Below, piece by piece: positions 1 through 7,313 of a DNA stretch of 64,000 nucleotides. The stretch is taken from contig NZ_FMCU01000002.1 in NCBI RefSeq assembly GCF_900091525.1, positions 372,001 to 436,000 on the forward strand, written 5' to 3'. The notes below the pieces were generated by a model. The model had not been told where the DNA came from, did not search any database, and saw only the letters and a list, made by a program, of their open reading frames with translations. Both the position numbers and the translations under genes were made by a program. Position 1 is the stretch's first letter. Every line of letters begins with the position of its first letter. The stretch is from Micromonospora matsumotoense (GTDB lineage Bacteria; Actinomycetota; Actinomycetes; Mycobacteriales; Micromonosporaceae).

Positions 1-1028
1 TCGCCGTCGGGGACGTCCAGGCACACCACCCCACCGCGGTGCTGCGGGTCGGTGGGGCTCACCACCGCGATGCCGGCCGCCGCCGCCCGGTCCAGGACCC
101 GCTGGGTCAGGGCCAGCGAGTGCGCCCGGATCGCCCCGATCCCGACGCCCGCCAGCAGGTCCAGGCCGACCTGGGAGATCAGCGAGGTCAGCGGGTACGG
201 CGTGCCGCCGGCGAAGCGTTGCGCCCCCGCCGCCCACCCGGTCGACACCCGGAAGGTCAACGCCCGGTCACCGGCCTGCCAGCCGGTCGCCGCCGGTGCC
301 AGCCGCTCGACCAGGTCGGGGCGGACGTAGAGGAACGCGGTGCCGGCCCCGCACAGCCACTTGTGCGCGCCGCCGAGCACGATGTCGACGCCGAGCGCGG
401 TCACGTCCAGCGGGACCGCGCCGACGGTCTGGAAGGCGTCCACCACCACCAGGGCGCCGACGTCGTGGGCGCGGGCGACCAGCCGGGGCAGGTCGATGGT
501 GGCCCCGGAGGAGAAACTCGCATGCGGTACGCAGACCAGCAGCGTCCGTTCGTCGACCCGGGCCTCGATGGCGTCCTGGTCGAACCGGGGTCCACCGGTG
601 CCGACCACGTCGAGCCGTGCGCCGTAACGGCGGAACGCGGCGCCGATGAACGGCACCGTCGGGTACTCCAGGTCGGTGGTGACGATCCGGTCACGCGGTG
701 GGCGGTAGTCGAAGCAGGACAGCACCCGGGCCAGCAGGGTGCTCAGGTTCGCGTCGGTGACCACGCTGCCCGCGGGCGCACCGAGCAGCGCGGCGATCGA
801 GTCGGCGTACCGGTCGAGACCGACGTGCCAGCCCTGCCACACGTCGTCGCGCCAGCCGCGCAGGGTCTCCCAGTAGTCGGTGAGCACCCGTTCGACGCCC
901 CGGGGCGTTGCGCCGGTGGAGTTGTTGTTGAGATAGACACAGGTCTCCAGCAGCGGGAACTCGGCGCGCAGGGCGGCGTGCGCGGCGGCGTCCAGGCAGC
1001 CTGCCGGGAGGGTGTCGGGTCCGCTCAC
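1..1028 (-). CDS. Kynureninase-like PLP enzyme (C-terminus beyond window)
   Basis: The reading frame starts at a GTG (1028-1026) overlapping the stop of the upstream dioxygenase gene (GTGA), with GGAGG about nine bases before it. It runs off the left edge after about 342 codons. It reads as a fold-type I aminotransferase class V/kynureninase: an N-terminal YLNNNSTGATPRG stretch, and GGAHKWLCG around residue 223, whose lysine would form the PLP Schiff base. Kynureninase cleaves kynurenine to anthranilate and alanine. Operon membership with two tryptophan dioxygenase superfamily genes supports this over a generic class V aminotransferase, but substrate is not proven. The C-terminal substrate-binding part is not visible. 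Confidence 0.8.
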   Translation of the reverse strand, partial: MSGPDTLPAGCLDAAAHAALRAEFPLLETCVYLNNNSTGATPRGVERVLTDYWETLRGWRDDVWQGWHVGLDRYADSIAALLGAPAGSVVTDANLSTLLARVLSCFDYRPPRDRIVTTDLEYPTVPFIGAAFRRYGARLDVVGTGGPRFDQDAIEARVDERTLLVCVPHASFSSGATIDLPRLVARAHDVGALVVVDAFQTVGAVPLDVTALGVDIVLGGAHKWLCGAGTAFLYVRPDLVERLAPAATGWQAGDRALTFRVSTGWAAGAQRFAGGTPYPLTSLISQVGLDLLAGVGIGAIRAHSLALTQRVLDRAAAAGIAVVSPTDPQHRGGVVCLDVPDG

Positions 1029-2359
1029 TCGGAGCAGCCTCCAATCGGGTCGGTCCGGGGGAGACCCGGGTCTGCGGAAACGGTGGTGAAGACCGGATCG
1101 GCACGCACGGCCGCCAGGTAGGGGGTGCCCTCGGTGTAGCCGGTGCCGGAGCGCGCACCGAGCATCCGGACCGCCAGCCGGTGGTGGGTGCGTCGCCAGG
1201 TCAGCAGCGCCTCGGCGAAGGCCGCCATCCGCTGCCGTACCAGCGCGTGGTCGGTGCCCCGTAGCAGCCCGTCGCGGACCGCCGTCCGGTAGGCCTGGTC
1301 GATCGACGGCTGGCCGGCCCGCACCAGGTCGCGCACCTCCGGCACCGACCGGTACGCGGTGGAGTCCAACCGGTCCGGCGCGGGGGGACGGCACAGCGAC
1401 TCCATCAGCTTGTAGGAACGGGACTGGATCGCGCTGGCCCCCTCGGTGTACTCGCGGAACGTCCGGAACGCCGTCGGTTGCATGGTGGCCAGCAGCGAGA
1501 AGAGCGGACCGGTGCCGCTGATCAACTCCTGGGCGTACGCCAGCCGGGCGGCGGCGCGGCGGGGACGGGCCGTGGCCAACGCGGTGATCGTGCCCCGCAA
1601 CTCCTCGGCGACCCCGGCGAAGACACACTCGTACGCCTGGAGGACCCGGATGAACAGGTACTCGTCGTGGGAGACGTAGACCGGCAACATGCTCAGCCGC
1701 AGCACCCGCTCGCGGGCGGGGTCGCGACCGGTGCCGGCGAGCCGGTGCAGCGCCACCGCTGCCGCCACCGGGTCCGGGTCGTCGACCAGCCCGGCCAGGC
1801 CGAGCCGGGTCAGTGCGGCGCGCACGGCCCGCACCCCGAGCCGGTACCGCTTGGCCACCAACGCCGGACCCGGCCGCTGCTCGGGGAACAGGTCGGTCGC
1901 GCCGGTCGCGGCGGCCAGCTCAAAGGCGAGGGCGTCGGCGACCAGGTCGATCAGCAGCCGGTCGCGTTCCCGCCGCCCGCTGGTCTGGGCCACCTGCCCG
2001 GCCGGCCGGCCCGCTCCGCTCCGTCCCGCCGGTCCGCCCGCTGGGGTTGCGTCGGCCGGCGTGACCTCCGGGCGGCCGGCGGAGGCGGCGGCGGTGGGTA
2101 GGGGGAGCAGGGGCAGGGCCAGGTAGCTGCGGTAGTCGTACCGGTCGTCCCACTTGTCGAGCGCCACGTCGAGGAAGGCGGACAACTGGCGGGCGACGGC
2201 CGTCGGGGCGTTCACCTGGGCGCGGACCTGGTCCAGCAGGGCCAGCAGTTCCTTTTTGACGAAGTGTTTACCGGCGCGATGAAATTCCGCGAGTACCGGG
2301 TCGTAGGGAAATTGCTCGGGATCGGCCGTGTCGGACGACCAGCTCGTCAGCTCATGCAC
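1025..2359 (-). CDS. Divergent tryptophan 2,3-dioxygenase superfamily protein
   Basis: About 444 residues, much longer than the usual 260-300 of tryptophan 2,3-dioxygenases. The C-terminal half carries the family signatures: a GASAIQSRSYKLMES stretch like the haem-pocket 'GASxxQSxQYRxIE' motif, then HHRLAVRMLG with a candidate axial haem histidine and GTGYTEGTPYL, equivalent to the GTGGSxGxxYL loop. The N-terminal part is an Ala/Pro/Gly-rich linker of low complexity around residues 100-140. Start GTG 2359 is chosen because GAGG lies 8 bases upstream; GTG 2368 is the alternative. It may be a haem dioxygenase or a relative that oxygenates indoles without ring opening (the MarE/PrnB side of the superfamily); which one cannot be told here. 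Confidence 0.75.
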   Translation of the reverse strand: MHELTSWSSDTADPEQFPYDPVLAEFHRAGKHFVKKELLALLDQVRAQVNAPTAVARQLSAFLDVALDKWDDRYDYRSYLALPLLPLPTAAASAGRPEVTPADATPAGGPAGRSGAGRPAGQVAQTSGRRERDRLLIDLVADALAFELAAATGATDLFPEQRPGPALVAKRYRLGVRAVRAALTRLGLAGLVDDPDPVAAAVALHRLAGTGRDPARERVLRLSMLPVYVSHDEYLFIRVLQAYECVFAGVAEELRGTITALATARPRRAAARLAYAQELISGTGPLFSLLATMQPTAFRTFREYTEGASAIQSRSYKLMESLCRPPAPDRLDSTAYRSVPEVRDLVRAGQPSIDQAYRTAVRDGLLRGTDHALVRQRMAAFAEALLTWRRTHHRLAVRMLGARSGTGYTEGTPYLAAVRADPVFTTVSADPGLPRTDPIGGCSE

Positions 2360-2423
2360 GAACCGCACCTCGGATGGGATCTGTCAGGGGGAGCGCCGAC
2401 GATTTTTCGAGTGGCGCGGCTCG

Positions 2424-3128
2424 TCATGCCTCTGCGGGGCGGGAATGGGTCGCTGCCGCCAGGTCGGTGTCCGGTCGGGTCGGCCTCAGTTCGGGGAAGA
2501 ACCGGTGCTCGGTGAGCTTGGCGAGCACCGTGGCCGGGCTGCCCGGGCTGCCGTCGGGAGGGTGGCCGCCGACCGCCAGGGCGACCTGGTAGTGGCGTGC
2601 CCGCCACTGGGCGACCTGCTCGTCCCAGGCGATCATCGCCGTGGCGAGCCGGTGTGTCGGGTCGCCCGGCGGCAGCGTGCGGAGCGTGTCGCCCCGGGCG
2701 GTGAGCTGTTCGGCGAAGGCCCGGCCGAGCTGTCGGCTCACCGACGCGACCTGCCGCCAGCCGGGTGACTCGGCGCCGGACCCGTTGCCCAGCGCGGGTT
2801 GCATCGCCTGGAAGTCGACCGGTGACAGGTGGCCGAACATCGCCAACTGGTCGGTGACCAGCCGGACCGCGAGCGTCGCGCGGGCCAGCAACGCCGTTGC
2901 CGCCAGCGGGTCTGCGGCCTCGGTCCGCGCGACGGCGGCGGTCAGCTCGGCGCCGGCGAGCTTCAGCCACAACTCGGCGGACTGGTGCACCACCTGGAAG
3001 AGCAACTCGTCGCGGTGGAGCATCTCCTCCGGGCGGCGCTGCAGATCGAGCAGCTCATCGGTGCGCATGTAACGGGCATAGTCCGTAGGGCCGTCGCCCG
3101 GCAGCACGGGTGACTGGTCACGTTTCAC
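2424..3128 (-). CDS. Tryptophan 2,3-dioxygenase-like protein
   Basis: 234 residues from GTG 3128, preceded by GGAGGGA at 5-base spacing. The N-terminus has the classic TDO pattern: DYARYMRTDELLDLQ, then HRDELLFQVVHQSAELWLK, which holds the conserved active-site HQ-x2-ELW(F/L)K. Near the C-terminus RHYQVALAVGG contains the candidate proximal haem histidine, but the following loop (HPPDGSPGSP) departs from the canonical GTGGSSG. It opens the operon TDO, TDO-like, kynureninase. The pair suggests tryptophan to N-formylkynurenine to anthranilate-type products, either catabolism or precursor supply for a secondary metabolite. No arylformamidase gene is visible here. Confidence 0.82.
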   Translation of the reverse strand: MKRDQSPVLPGDGPTDYARYMRTDELLDLQRRPEEMLHRDELLFQVVHQSAELWLKLAGAELTAAVARTEAADPLAATALLARATLAVRLVTDQLAMFGHLSPVDFQAMQPALGNGSGAESPGWRQVASVSRQLGRAFAEQLTARGDTLRTLPPGDPTHRLATAMIAWDEQVAQWRARHYQVALAVGGHPPDGSPGSPATVLAKLTEHRFFPELRPTRPDTDLAAATHSRPAEA

Positions 3129-3277
3129 GACTGTCCCTCCGGTAAGCGCCGGCGCGGCACGGGTGCCGGCGCTCAACGGCGGCAATTATCCAACGAAGAA
3201 AGGCAATGTGTCACCCCCTGTCCGAGGCGCAGGACGGTCGGGTGCCGGGGATGAGGGACGCCTTTCTTGCCCAGGAA

Positions 3278-3291
3278 TGTGAGCGCTAACA
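3278..3291. promoter_or_regulatory. LacI-type operator-like palindrome
   Basis: TGTGAGCGCTAACA: an AGCGCT core with TGT/ACA flanks and one mismatch pair. It resembles actinobacterial LacI-family operators of the TGNNAGCGCTNNCA type. It lies about 150 bases upstream of the tryptophan dioxygenase start in an AT-rich patch. The cognate regulator is not in the window. Confidence 0.4.
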
Positions 3292-3484
3292 TAATGAATT
3301 ACTTCCGTCAATACTGAGCAGTGCCTGACATGTCACAGTTGACCGGCTCGACCCGGAAGTGGGGCGGCGACCGCGTCGATGCTGGTCGACGAGGTTCTCC
3401 GGGGTTGCCGAACCGGGTCCACTGCCTTCGCTGTCGGCCGAGACATGCGCGGAGTGTTCGGTTGCTTACTGTGCGAGTGCGTGG

Positions 3485-3503
3485 TTGGGTCGACCTTACC
3501 TAC
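3485..3503. promoter_or_regulatory. Weak iron-box-like site
   Basis: TTGGGTCGACCTTACCTAC matches about 14 of 19 positions of the IdeR/DmdR consensus (TWAGGTWAGSCTWACCTWA), with the right half well conserved. It sits about 80 bases before the siderophore-type acetyltransferase, next door to a gene with a strong iron box, which makes iron control plausible. Confidence 0.4.
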
Positions 3504-3585
3504 GAGGCGGCGGCGCGAGGTGCGACTGCGCGGTGGCCGACAGTGGTCGGCGGTGTCCGCGGGATCGGTCCCCGGAAGGAGTGCC

Positions 3586-4146
3586 ATGACGGCGGCGTCG
3601 ACCTTCGACTCGGGTCCGATCGACGGCTTCGGTGAGGTGTCCATCCGGCCGGTGGCGCCCGACCGGGACGTCGTGGTGATCCACGACTGGGTGACCCGGG
3701 AACGGTCCCGGTTCTGGGGCATGGGTGATGCCAGCCTCGAGCGGGTCCGGGAGATCTACACGTACCTCGACTCGCTGACCACCCACCACGCCTACCTGGT
3801 CCATCGGGACGGCCGGCCGGTGGCGCTGTTCCAGACCTACGAGCCGGCCGCCGACCCGGTCGGGCGGTGCTACGACGTGCGTCCCGGCGACTTCGGCATC
3901 CACCTGCTCATCGGTCCCCCGGACGGGGGTGTCGAGCCCGGTTTCACCGGCGTGCTCCTCGACGCGTTCCTCGCGTTCGTGCTGGCGGACCCGACCAGGC
4001 GGCGGATCGTGGCCGAGCCGGACGCCCGCAACACGCGGGCCGTCGACCGGCTGGCCCGGGCCGGCTTCGTGCCCGGCCCGCAGATCGACCTGCCGGACAA
4101 GCGCGCCCAACTCATGTTCCTCGACCGGGAGCCGATCGGTCACTGA
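3586..4146 (+). CDS. GNAT acetyltransferase, siderophore-biosynthesis type
   Basis: 186 residues from ATG 3586, with AAGGAG five bases upstream. The protein resembles the IucB/AlcB/RhbD group of GNAT enzymes that acylate N-hydroxylated amines in hydroxamate siderophore assembly: FWGMGDASLERVREIY, then a beta-strand/P-loop region GDFGIHLLIGPP, then RRIVAEPDARNTRAVDRLARAGF, which corresponds to the acyl-CoA binding and C-terminal GNAT helices (E-PD-RN motif). The next gene is a siderophore-interacting flavoprotein under an iron box, so a role in iron acquisition fits. No NIS synthetase or hydroxylase is nearby, so the rest of any pathway must lie elsewhere. Confidence 0.8.
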   Translation: MTAASTFDSGPIDGFGEVSIRPVAPDRDVVVIHDWVTRERSRFWGMGDASLERVREIYTYLDSLTTHHAYLVHRDGRPVALFQTYEPAADPVGRCYDVRPGDFGIHLLIGPPDGGVEPGFTGVLLDAFLAFVLADPTRRRIVAEPDARNTRAVDRLARAGFVPGPQIDLPDKRAQLMFLDREPIGH

Positions 4147-4148
4147 CC

Positions 4149-4262
4149 GCCGGCCGGGCCGCGTCACCCGCACCGGCCGGGCCGCGTCACCCGTACACCG
4201 GGGCTGGGTCATCCGCACCGGCGAGGCCGCGTCACCCGTACCGGCGGCCGTGTCACTCGCGT
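4149..4262. repeat. Degenerate tandem repeat, about 23-bp unit
   Basis: Roughly five imperfect copies of a unit like CCGGCCGGGCCGCGTCACC follow the acetyltransferase stop codon. Copies 1, 2 and 4 are nearly the same, and the others have drifted. No hairpin dominates. It fills the gap between two rightward genes and has no visible coding role. Confidence 0.55.
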
Positions 4263-4340
4263 CGGCCTGAGCGCGGTGCCGAGGCGGCGGCGTCCCCCGA
4301 ACGGGGGTGAGCCGGCCCATGTCGCCATTCATCTTCTTGG

Positions 4341-4359
4341 TTAGGTTAGCCTCACCTAC
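4341..4359. promoter_or_regulatory. Iron box (IdeR/DmdR operator)
   Basis: TTAGGTTAGCCTCACCTAC is a near-consensus actinobacterial iron-repressor box (consensus TTAGGTTAGGCTCACCTAA). It ends exactly one base before the GTG start of the siderophore-interacting protein. A TAGGTT hexamer inside the box (4342-4347) could be the -10 element, so Fe-bound repressor would block RNA polymerase directly. Confidence 0.85.
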
Positions 4360-5337
4360 GTGCTTAGTGATCGAGTTCGTCCGGCGGGGACGCCCCACCA
4401 CGCCACCAGCACCGGGACCCTACCCGTCACCCCGTGGCGGCTGTTCGACGTGCAGGTACGCGCGGCGCGCCGGCTCAGCCCGTCCTTCCTGCGGGTCACC
4501 TTCACCGGCCCGGATCTCGACCGGTTCGCCGACAACGGTTACGACCAGCGGATCAAGCTGGTGCTGCCGCTGCCCGGCCGGCCCGGCGTGCACCTGCCCG
4601 GCGGCGTCGACTGGTACACGCACTGGCGTGCGCTGCCCGAGGACGAGCGCTGTCCCCTCCGCACGTACACCGTCCGGGCGGTCCGGCCGCACCTGAGCGA
4701 GGTGGACATCGACCTGGTGCTGCACGGCGACAGCGGTCCGGCCGGTCGGTGGGCGCTGCGCGCCCGTCCCGGCGACGAGGCCGGCCTTCTCGGGCCCGAC
4801 GCCGGTTACCACGGTGACCACGGCGGCATCGAGTTCCGCCCGCCGGCCGCCGGTCGGCTGTTGCTGGCCGGTGACGAGACCGCCGTGCCAGCGATCAGCG
4901 CCATCCTGGAACGCCTGCCCCTCGACGCCCGGGGCCAGGTGCTGCTGGAGGTGCCGGACCGGGCCGACGTGCTGCCGGTCGTCGCCCCGCCCGGTGTCAC
5001 GGTCGACTGGCTGGCCCGCGACGGCGGCGGCCACGGCAGTCGGCTGCTGCCCGCTGTCGCCTCGGCGGCCCGACGCCTGCTCTCCCGCACCGGCGGGCTC
5101 CCCGCCGGCCCGAACTCCCACGTCGGCATCGACGCCAACGTCGACGTCGATGCCGACCGGACCCCGCTCTGGGAGGTGCCGACCCCGACCGCGCCGGTGC
5201 CGGTCTACGCCTGGCTGGCCGGCGAGGCCGGAGTCATCCGCGCGCTGCGCCGGCACCTGGTCACCGAACGCGGCATGGACCGTCGCGCGGTCGCCTTCAT
5301 GGGGTACTGGCGGCTCGGCCGGGTGGACCCGGCCTGA
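4360..5337 (+). CDS. Siderophore-interacting protein (FAD-dependent ferric-siderophore reductase, SIP/ViuB family)
   Basis: 325 residues. The N-terminal half is the FAD-binding barrel: RLSPSFLRVTFTGPDL, then RTYTVR (flavin-binding RxYTxR, about residues 98-103), DIDLVLHG and GPAGRWA. The C-terminal half is the SIP NAD(P)H domain: LLLAGDETAVPAISAILE, and near the end AWLAGEAGVIRALRRHL and GYWRLGR. It reduces imported ferric siderophores in the cytosol to release iron. A Gly/Asp-rich insert (about residues 245-275) separates the last two blocks. The only start before the conserved domain is GTG 4360, directly abutting the iron box, so the mRNA may be leaderless. Transcription should be iron-repressed. 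Confidence 0.92.
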   Translation: MLSDRVRPAGTPHHATSTGTLPVTPWRLFDVQVRAARRLSPSFLRVTFTGPDLDRFADNGYDQRIKLVLPLPGRPGVHLPGGVDWYTHWRALPEDERCPLRTYTVRAVRPHLSEVDIDLVLHGDSGPAGRWALRARPGDEAGLLGPDAGYHGDHGGIEFRPPAAGRLLLAGDETAVPAISAILERLPLDARGQVLLEVPDRADVLPVVAPPGVTVDWLARDGGGHGSRLLPAVASAARRLLSRTGGLPAGPNSHVGIDANVDVDADRTPLWEVPTPTAPVPVYAWLAGEAGVIRALRRHLVTERGMDRRAVAFMGYWRLGRVDPA

Positions 5338-5472
5338 GCGTGACCATCGGCTGTGACCCGCGTTACCTCTCGGTGGAGCGGGAATCAGACCAGCGGATCC
5401 GGATTTGAAGCCAGGTGTGACTGTCGCACTCTCTTCCACCCGGCCGCACCACGACCGGGCGGAGCTTTCCCG

Positions 5473-6753
5473 ATGACCGATGTCGTCCACGACCAGCTGT
5501 CGAAGACCGCGCCGACGCCGGGTGACCTGATGACCCGCCGGCAGCGGGTGCAGCTCGTTCTCGTCCTCGGCTCGCTGATCGCCATCGGCCCGCTGACCAT
5601 CGACATGTACCTGCCGGCGCTGCCCGCCATCGCCGCCGACTTCGCCACCACCTCGGCGGCGGTCCAGTTGACCCTCACCGGCACCCTCGCCGGGCTGGCC
5701 ATCGGCCAACTGCTGATCGGACCGCTCTCCGACGCCGTCGGACGACGTGGCCCGCTGATCGCCGGCCTCGCCGTGCACATCGTGGCATCGGCGCTCTGCG
5801 TCGTCGCTCACCACATCGCCGTTCTCGGCGCGCTGCGGGTGGTGCAGGGCCTCGGCGTCGCCGCCGCCACGGTGGTCGCGATGGCGGTGCTGCGTGACCT
5901 GTTCAGCGGCACCGCGTTCGCCACCCTGCTCTCCCGGCTGCTGCTGGTGATGGGCGCGGCACCGATCCTCGCCCCCACCCTCGGCGGTGGGGTGCTGCGC
6001 TGGACGGACTGGCGGGGTGTCTTCGTGACGCTGGCGGTCTTCGGCGTGCTGCTCGTCGTGGTCGCCGTGGTCGGCCTGCCCGAGACCCTGCCGGCCGAGC
6101 GTCGCCAACGCGGCGGCGCGTGGACGACCGTGGGCCTGTACGGTTCGCTGCTGCGCGACCGCACCTTCGTCGGGCTCGTCCTGGTCGCCGGCCTGGCCAT
6201 GGCGGCGCTGTTCGCGTACGTGGCCGGCTCGTCCTTCGTCCTCCAGGAGGGGTACGGGCTCGACGAGCAGCAGTTCGCGCTGGCGTTCGGGGCGGGCGCG
6301 GTGGGCCTGATCGGGGCGGCCCAGTACAACGTGCGGCTGCTGCGTCGCCACTCACCGCAGCGCATCCTGGTCACCTCACTGAGCATCGGCACGCTGGCCG
6401 GGCTGGTGCTGCTGGCCTTCGCCGCGACCGGGTTCGGTGGGTTGCCTGCCCTGTTGGTGGCGCTCTGGGTGGTATTGGCGGCGGCCGGACTGGCGATGCC
6501 GAACGCCCCGGCGCTGGCGCTGTCCCGGCACGGCGAGGCGGCCGGCACCGCGTCGGCCCTGCTCGGTGCCGTGCAGTTCGGCGTCGGTGCGGTGGCCGCG
6601 CCGATGGTGGGGGTGCTGGGCAACGGCGCGGTGGCGATGGCGCTGGTGGTGGCCGGTGGCATGGTGGCGGCACTGGCGGTGCTGTTCCTCGTGGTGCGAC
6701 CGTCCCGGCTCGTCGACCTGGAGCCGAACTCGGCGGTCGTCGCCGTGCACTGA
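5473..6753 (+). CDS. MFS multidrug exporter, Bcr/CflA family
   Basis: 426 residues from ATG 5473, with GGAG at 5461. Twelve hydrophobic segments are visible. Family marks: IGPLTIDMYLPALPAIAADF in the first helix/loop (Bcr/CflA signature with the membrane Asp), GQLLIGPLSDAVGRRGPL (MFS motif A), RVVQGLGVAAATVVAMAVLRDL (motif B with Arg), and GAAPILAPTLGG (antiporter motif C-like). It is a proton-driven drug or small-molecule efflux pump of the inner membrane. It follows the siderophore-interacting protein by 135 bases in the same direction and could export a siderophore, but substrate cannot be read from sequence. Confidence 0.9.
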   Translation: MTDVVHDQLSKTAPTPGDLMTRRQRVQLVLVLGSLIAIGPLTIDMYLPALPAIAADFATTSAAVQLTLTGTLAGLAIGQLLIGPLSDAVGRRGPLIAGLAVHIVASALCVVAHHIAVLGALRVVQGLGVAAATVVAMAVLRDLFSGTAFATLLSRLLLVMGAAPILAPTLGGGVLRWTDWRGVFVTLAVFGVLLVVVAVVGLPETLPAERRQRGGAWTTVGLYGSLLRDRTFVGLVLVAGLAMAALFAYVAGSSFVLQEGYGLDEQQFALAFGAGAVGLIGAAQYNVRLLRRHSPQRILVTSLSIGTLAGLVLLAFAATGFGGLPALLVALWVVLAAAGLAMPNAPALALSRHGEAAGTASALLGAVQFGVGAVAAPMVGVLGNGAVAMALVVAGGMVAALAVLFLVVRPSRLVDLEPNSAVVAVH

Positions 6754-7112
6754 CGGGCACCGGCCGGACAGCTCGATTCGGGTACCACCACGGTGAAGTT
6801 GATCTCGTAGGATGCGCGGAAGACCGCCCCTCCCGACTTCACCACGGGTCCGGCCGTGGCCTACCTGGAGCTGGTGCCGCCGCGTACGGCGTTGCGCGAC
6901 GGTGACTGGCCGGCAGCCCGGCGTCAACTGGCCGATCTGCCGGCCGGCACCCGTACGTCGCTCGTCCAGCTGTCGTCCGAGTACGGCAGCCGGGAGCTGC
7001 TGGCGTCGGCGGCCGCCGACGCCAGGGGGCGTCCGGCGGCCTCGGCGGCGGCGCGGGCGACCTGGCCGACCGCGCCGGCCCTGCCGACGGGGGGCCGGTG
7101 GAGGCCCACGGA

Positions 7113-7136
7113 CGGTGTCGGCCCGGGCCGACACCG
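7113..7136. terminator. Perfect 24-bp palindrome, terminator-like
   Basis: Two 12-base arms (CGGTGTCGGCCC / GGGCCGACACCG) with no spacer. It lies about 360 bases beyond the MFS gene stop and could stop rightward transcription. No T-tract follows, as is usual in actinomycetes. Confidence 0.5.
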
Positions 7137-7159
7137 GGGGCGTCGGCGGCAGATGGCGA

Positions 7160-7188
7160 ACAGGGCGGGCCCAGTGGGCCCGCCCTGT
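7160..7188. terminator. Strong bidirectional hairpin at the end of the eCIS operon
   Basis: Perfect 14-base arms ACAGGGCGGGCCCA / TGGGCCCGCCCTGT around one base. Read leftward it lies seven bases beyond the tRNA-like element and about 125 bases beyond the last eCIS gene, so it is the likely terminator of the 28.8-kb transcript. Confidence 0.75.
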
Positions 7189-7194
7189 CACTGT

Positions 7195-7262
7195 TGGCGA
7201 CTACCAGAGGATTTGAACCCCTAGACCACATCTGCAATCCGCAACCGTGCTAAGTGGCAGTC
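7195..7262 (-). tRNA. tRNA-like element, D-arm reduced (possible pseudo-tRNA or attachment site)
   Basis: On the minus strand a 68-nt element has a complete 7-bp acceptor stem (GACTGCC with GGTAGTC, one G-U), a perfect T-arm (AGGGG-TTCAAAT-CCTCT), a discriminator G and an encoded CCA. Only about 13 bases lie between the acceptor and anticodon regions, so the D-arm is shrunken or absent. The anticodon stem pairs poorly; a loop TTGCAGA would give anticodon GCA (Cys). It may be a degenerate tRNA, a tRNA 3' half left by integration, or an unusual tRNA-like RNA. It lies between the eCIS stop codon and the terminator hairpin. Confidence 0.45.
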
Positions 7263-7313
7263 ACCGAAAGCGTAGTCCCGCGCAGCGGGTCGACGCAGTC
7301 GTGCTCGTGACAC

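Larger units (their letters stand above)
3129..3585. other. Intergenic region between divergent genes
   Basis: 457 bases without a convincing gene; ORFs here have poor codon use. It contains an AT-richer island around 3265-3320 with a LacI-like palindrome (3278-3291). Reading leftward there is a TTGACG-like -35 element just upstream of it. A weak iron-box-like sequence lies at 3485-3503. It presumably holds the promoters of the leftward tryptophan operon and the rightward acetyltransferase. Confidence 0.6.
6754..7194. other. Intergenic region with hairpins
   Basis: 440 bases between the convergent MFS gene and the eCIS operon end. It contains two strong hairpins (7113-7136 and 7160-7188) and ends at the tRNA-like element. 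A frame from GTG 6856 has codon-like GC bias for about 60 codons but runs through both hairpins and into the tRNA-like element, so it is at most a gene remnant. Confidence 0.6.

Noticed and set aside
4149..4262. CRISPR array suspected from repeated units
   Set aside because: Units are adjacent and drifting without unique spacers, and no cas genes are present.
3486..4401. Minus-strand 301-residue frame over the GNAT gene and the repeats
   Set aside because: Runs through the iron box and the tandem repeats; no homology signal.
4420..6351. Long minus-strand frame of 643 residues opposite the siderophore and MFS genes
   Set aside because: Composition is Gly/Arg/Gln/His-rich and it mirrors real genes; a GC-rich shadow frame.
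6856..7224. Possible 122-residue gene with actinomycete-like codon use at its start
   Set aside because: It reads through two strong hairpins and into the tRNA-like element, has no ribosome site, and has no recognisable domain. At best a remnant.
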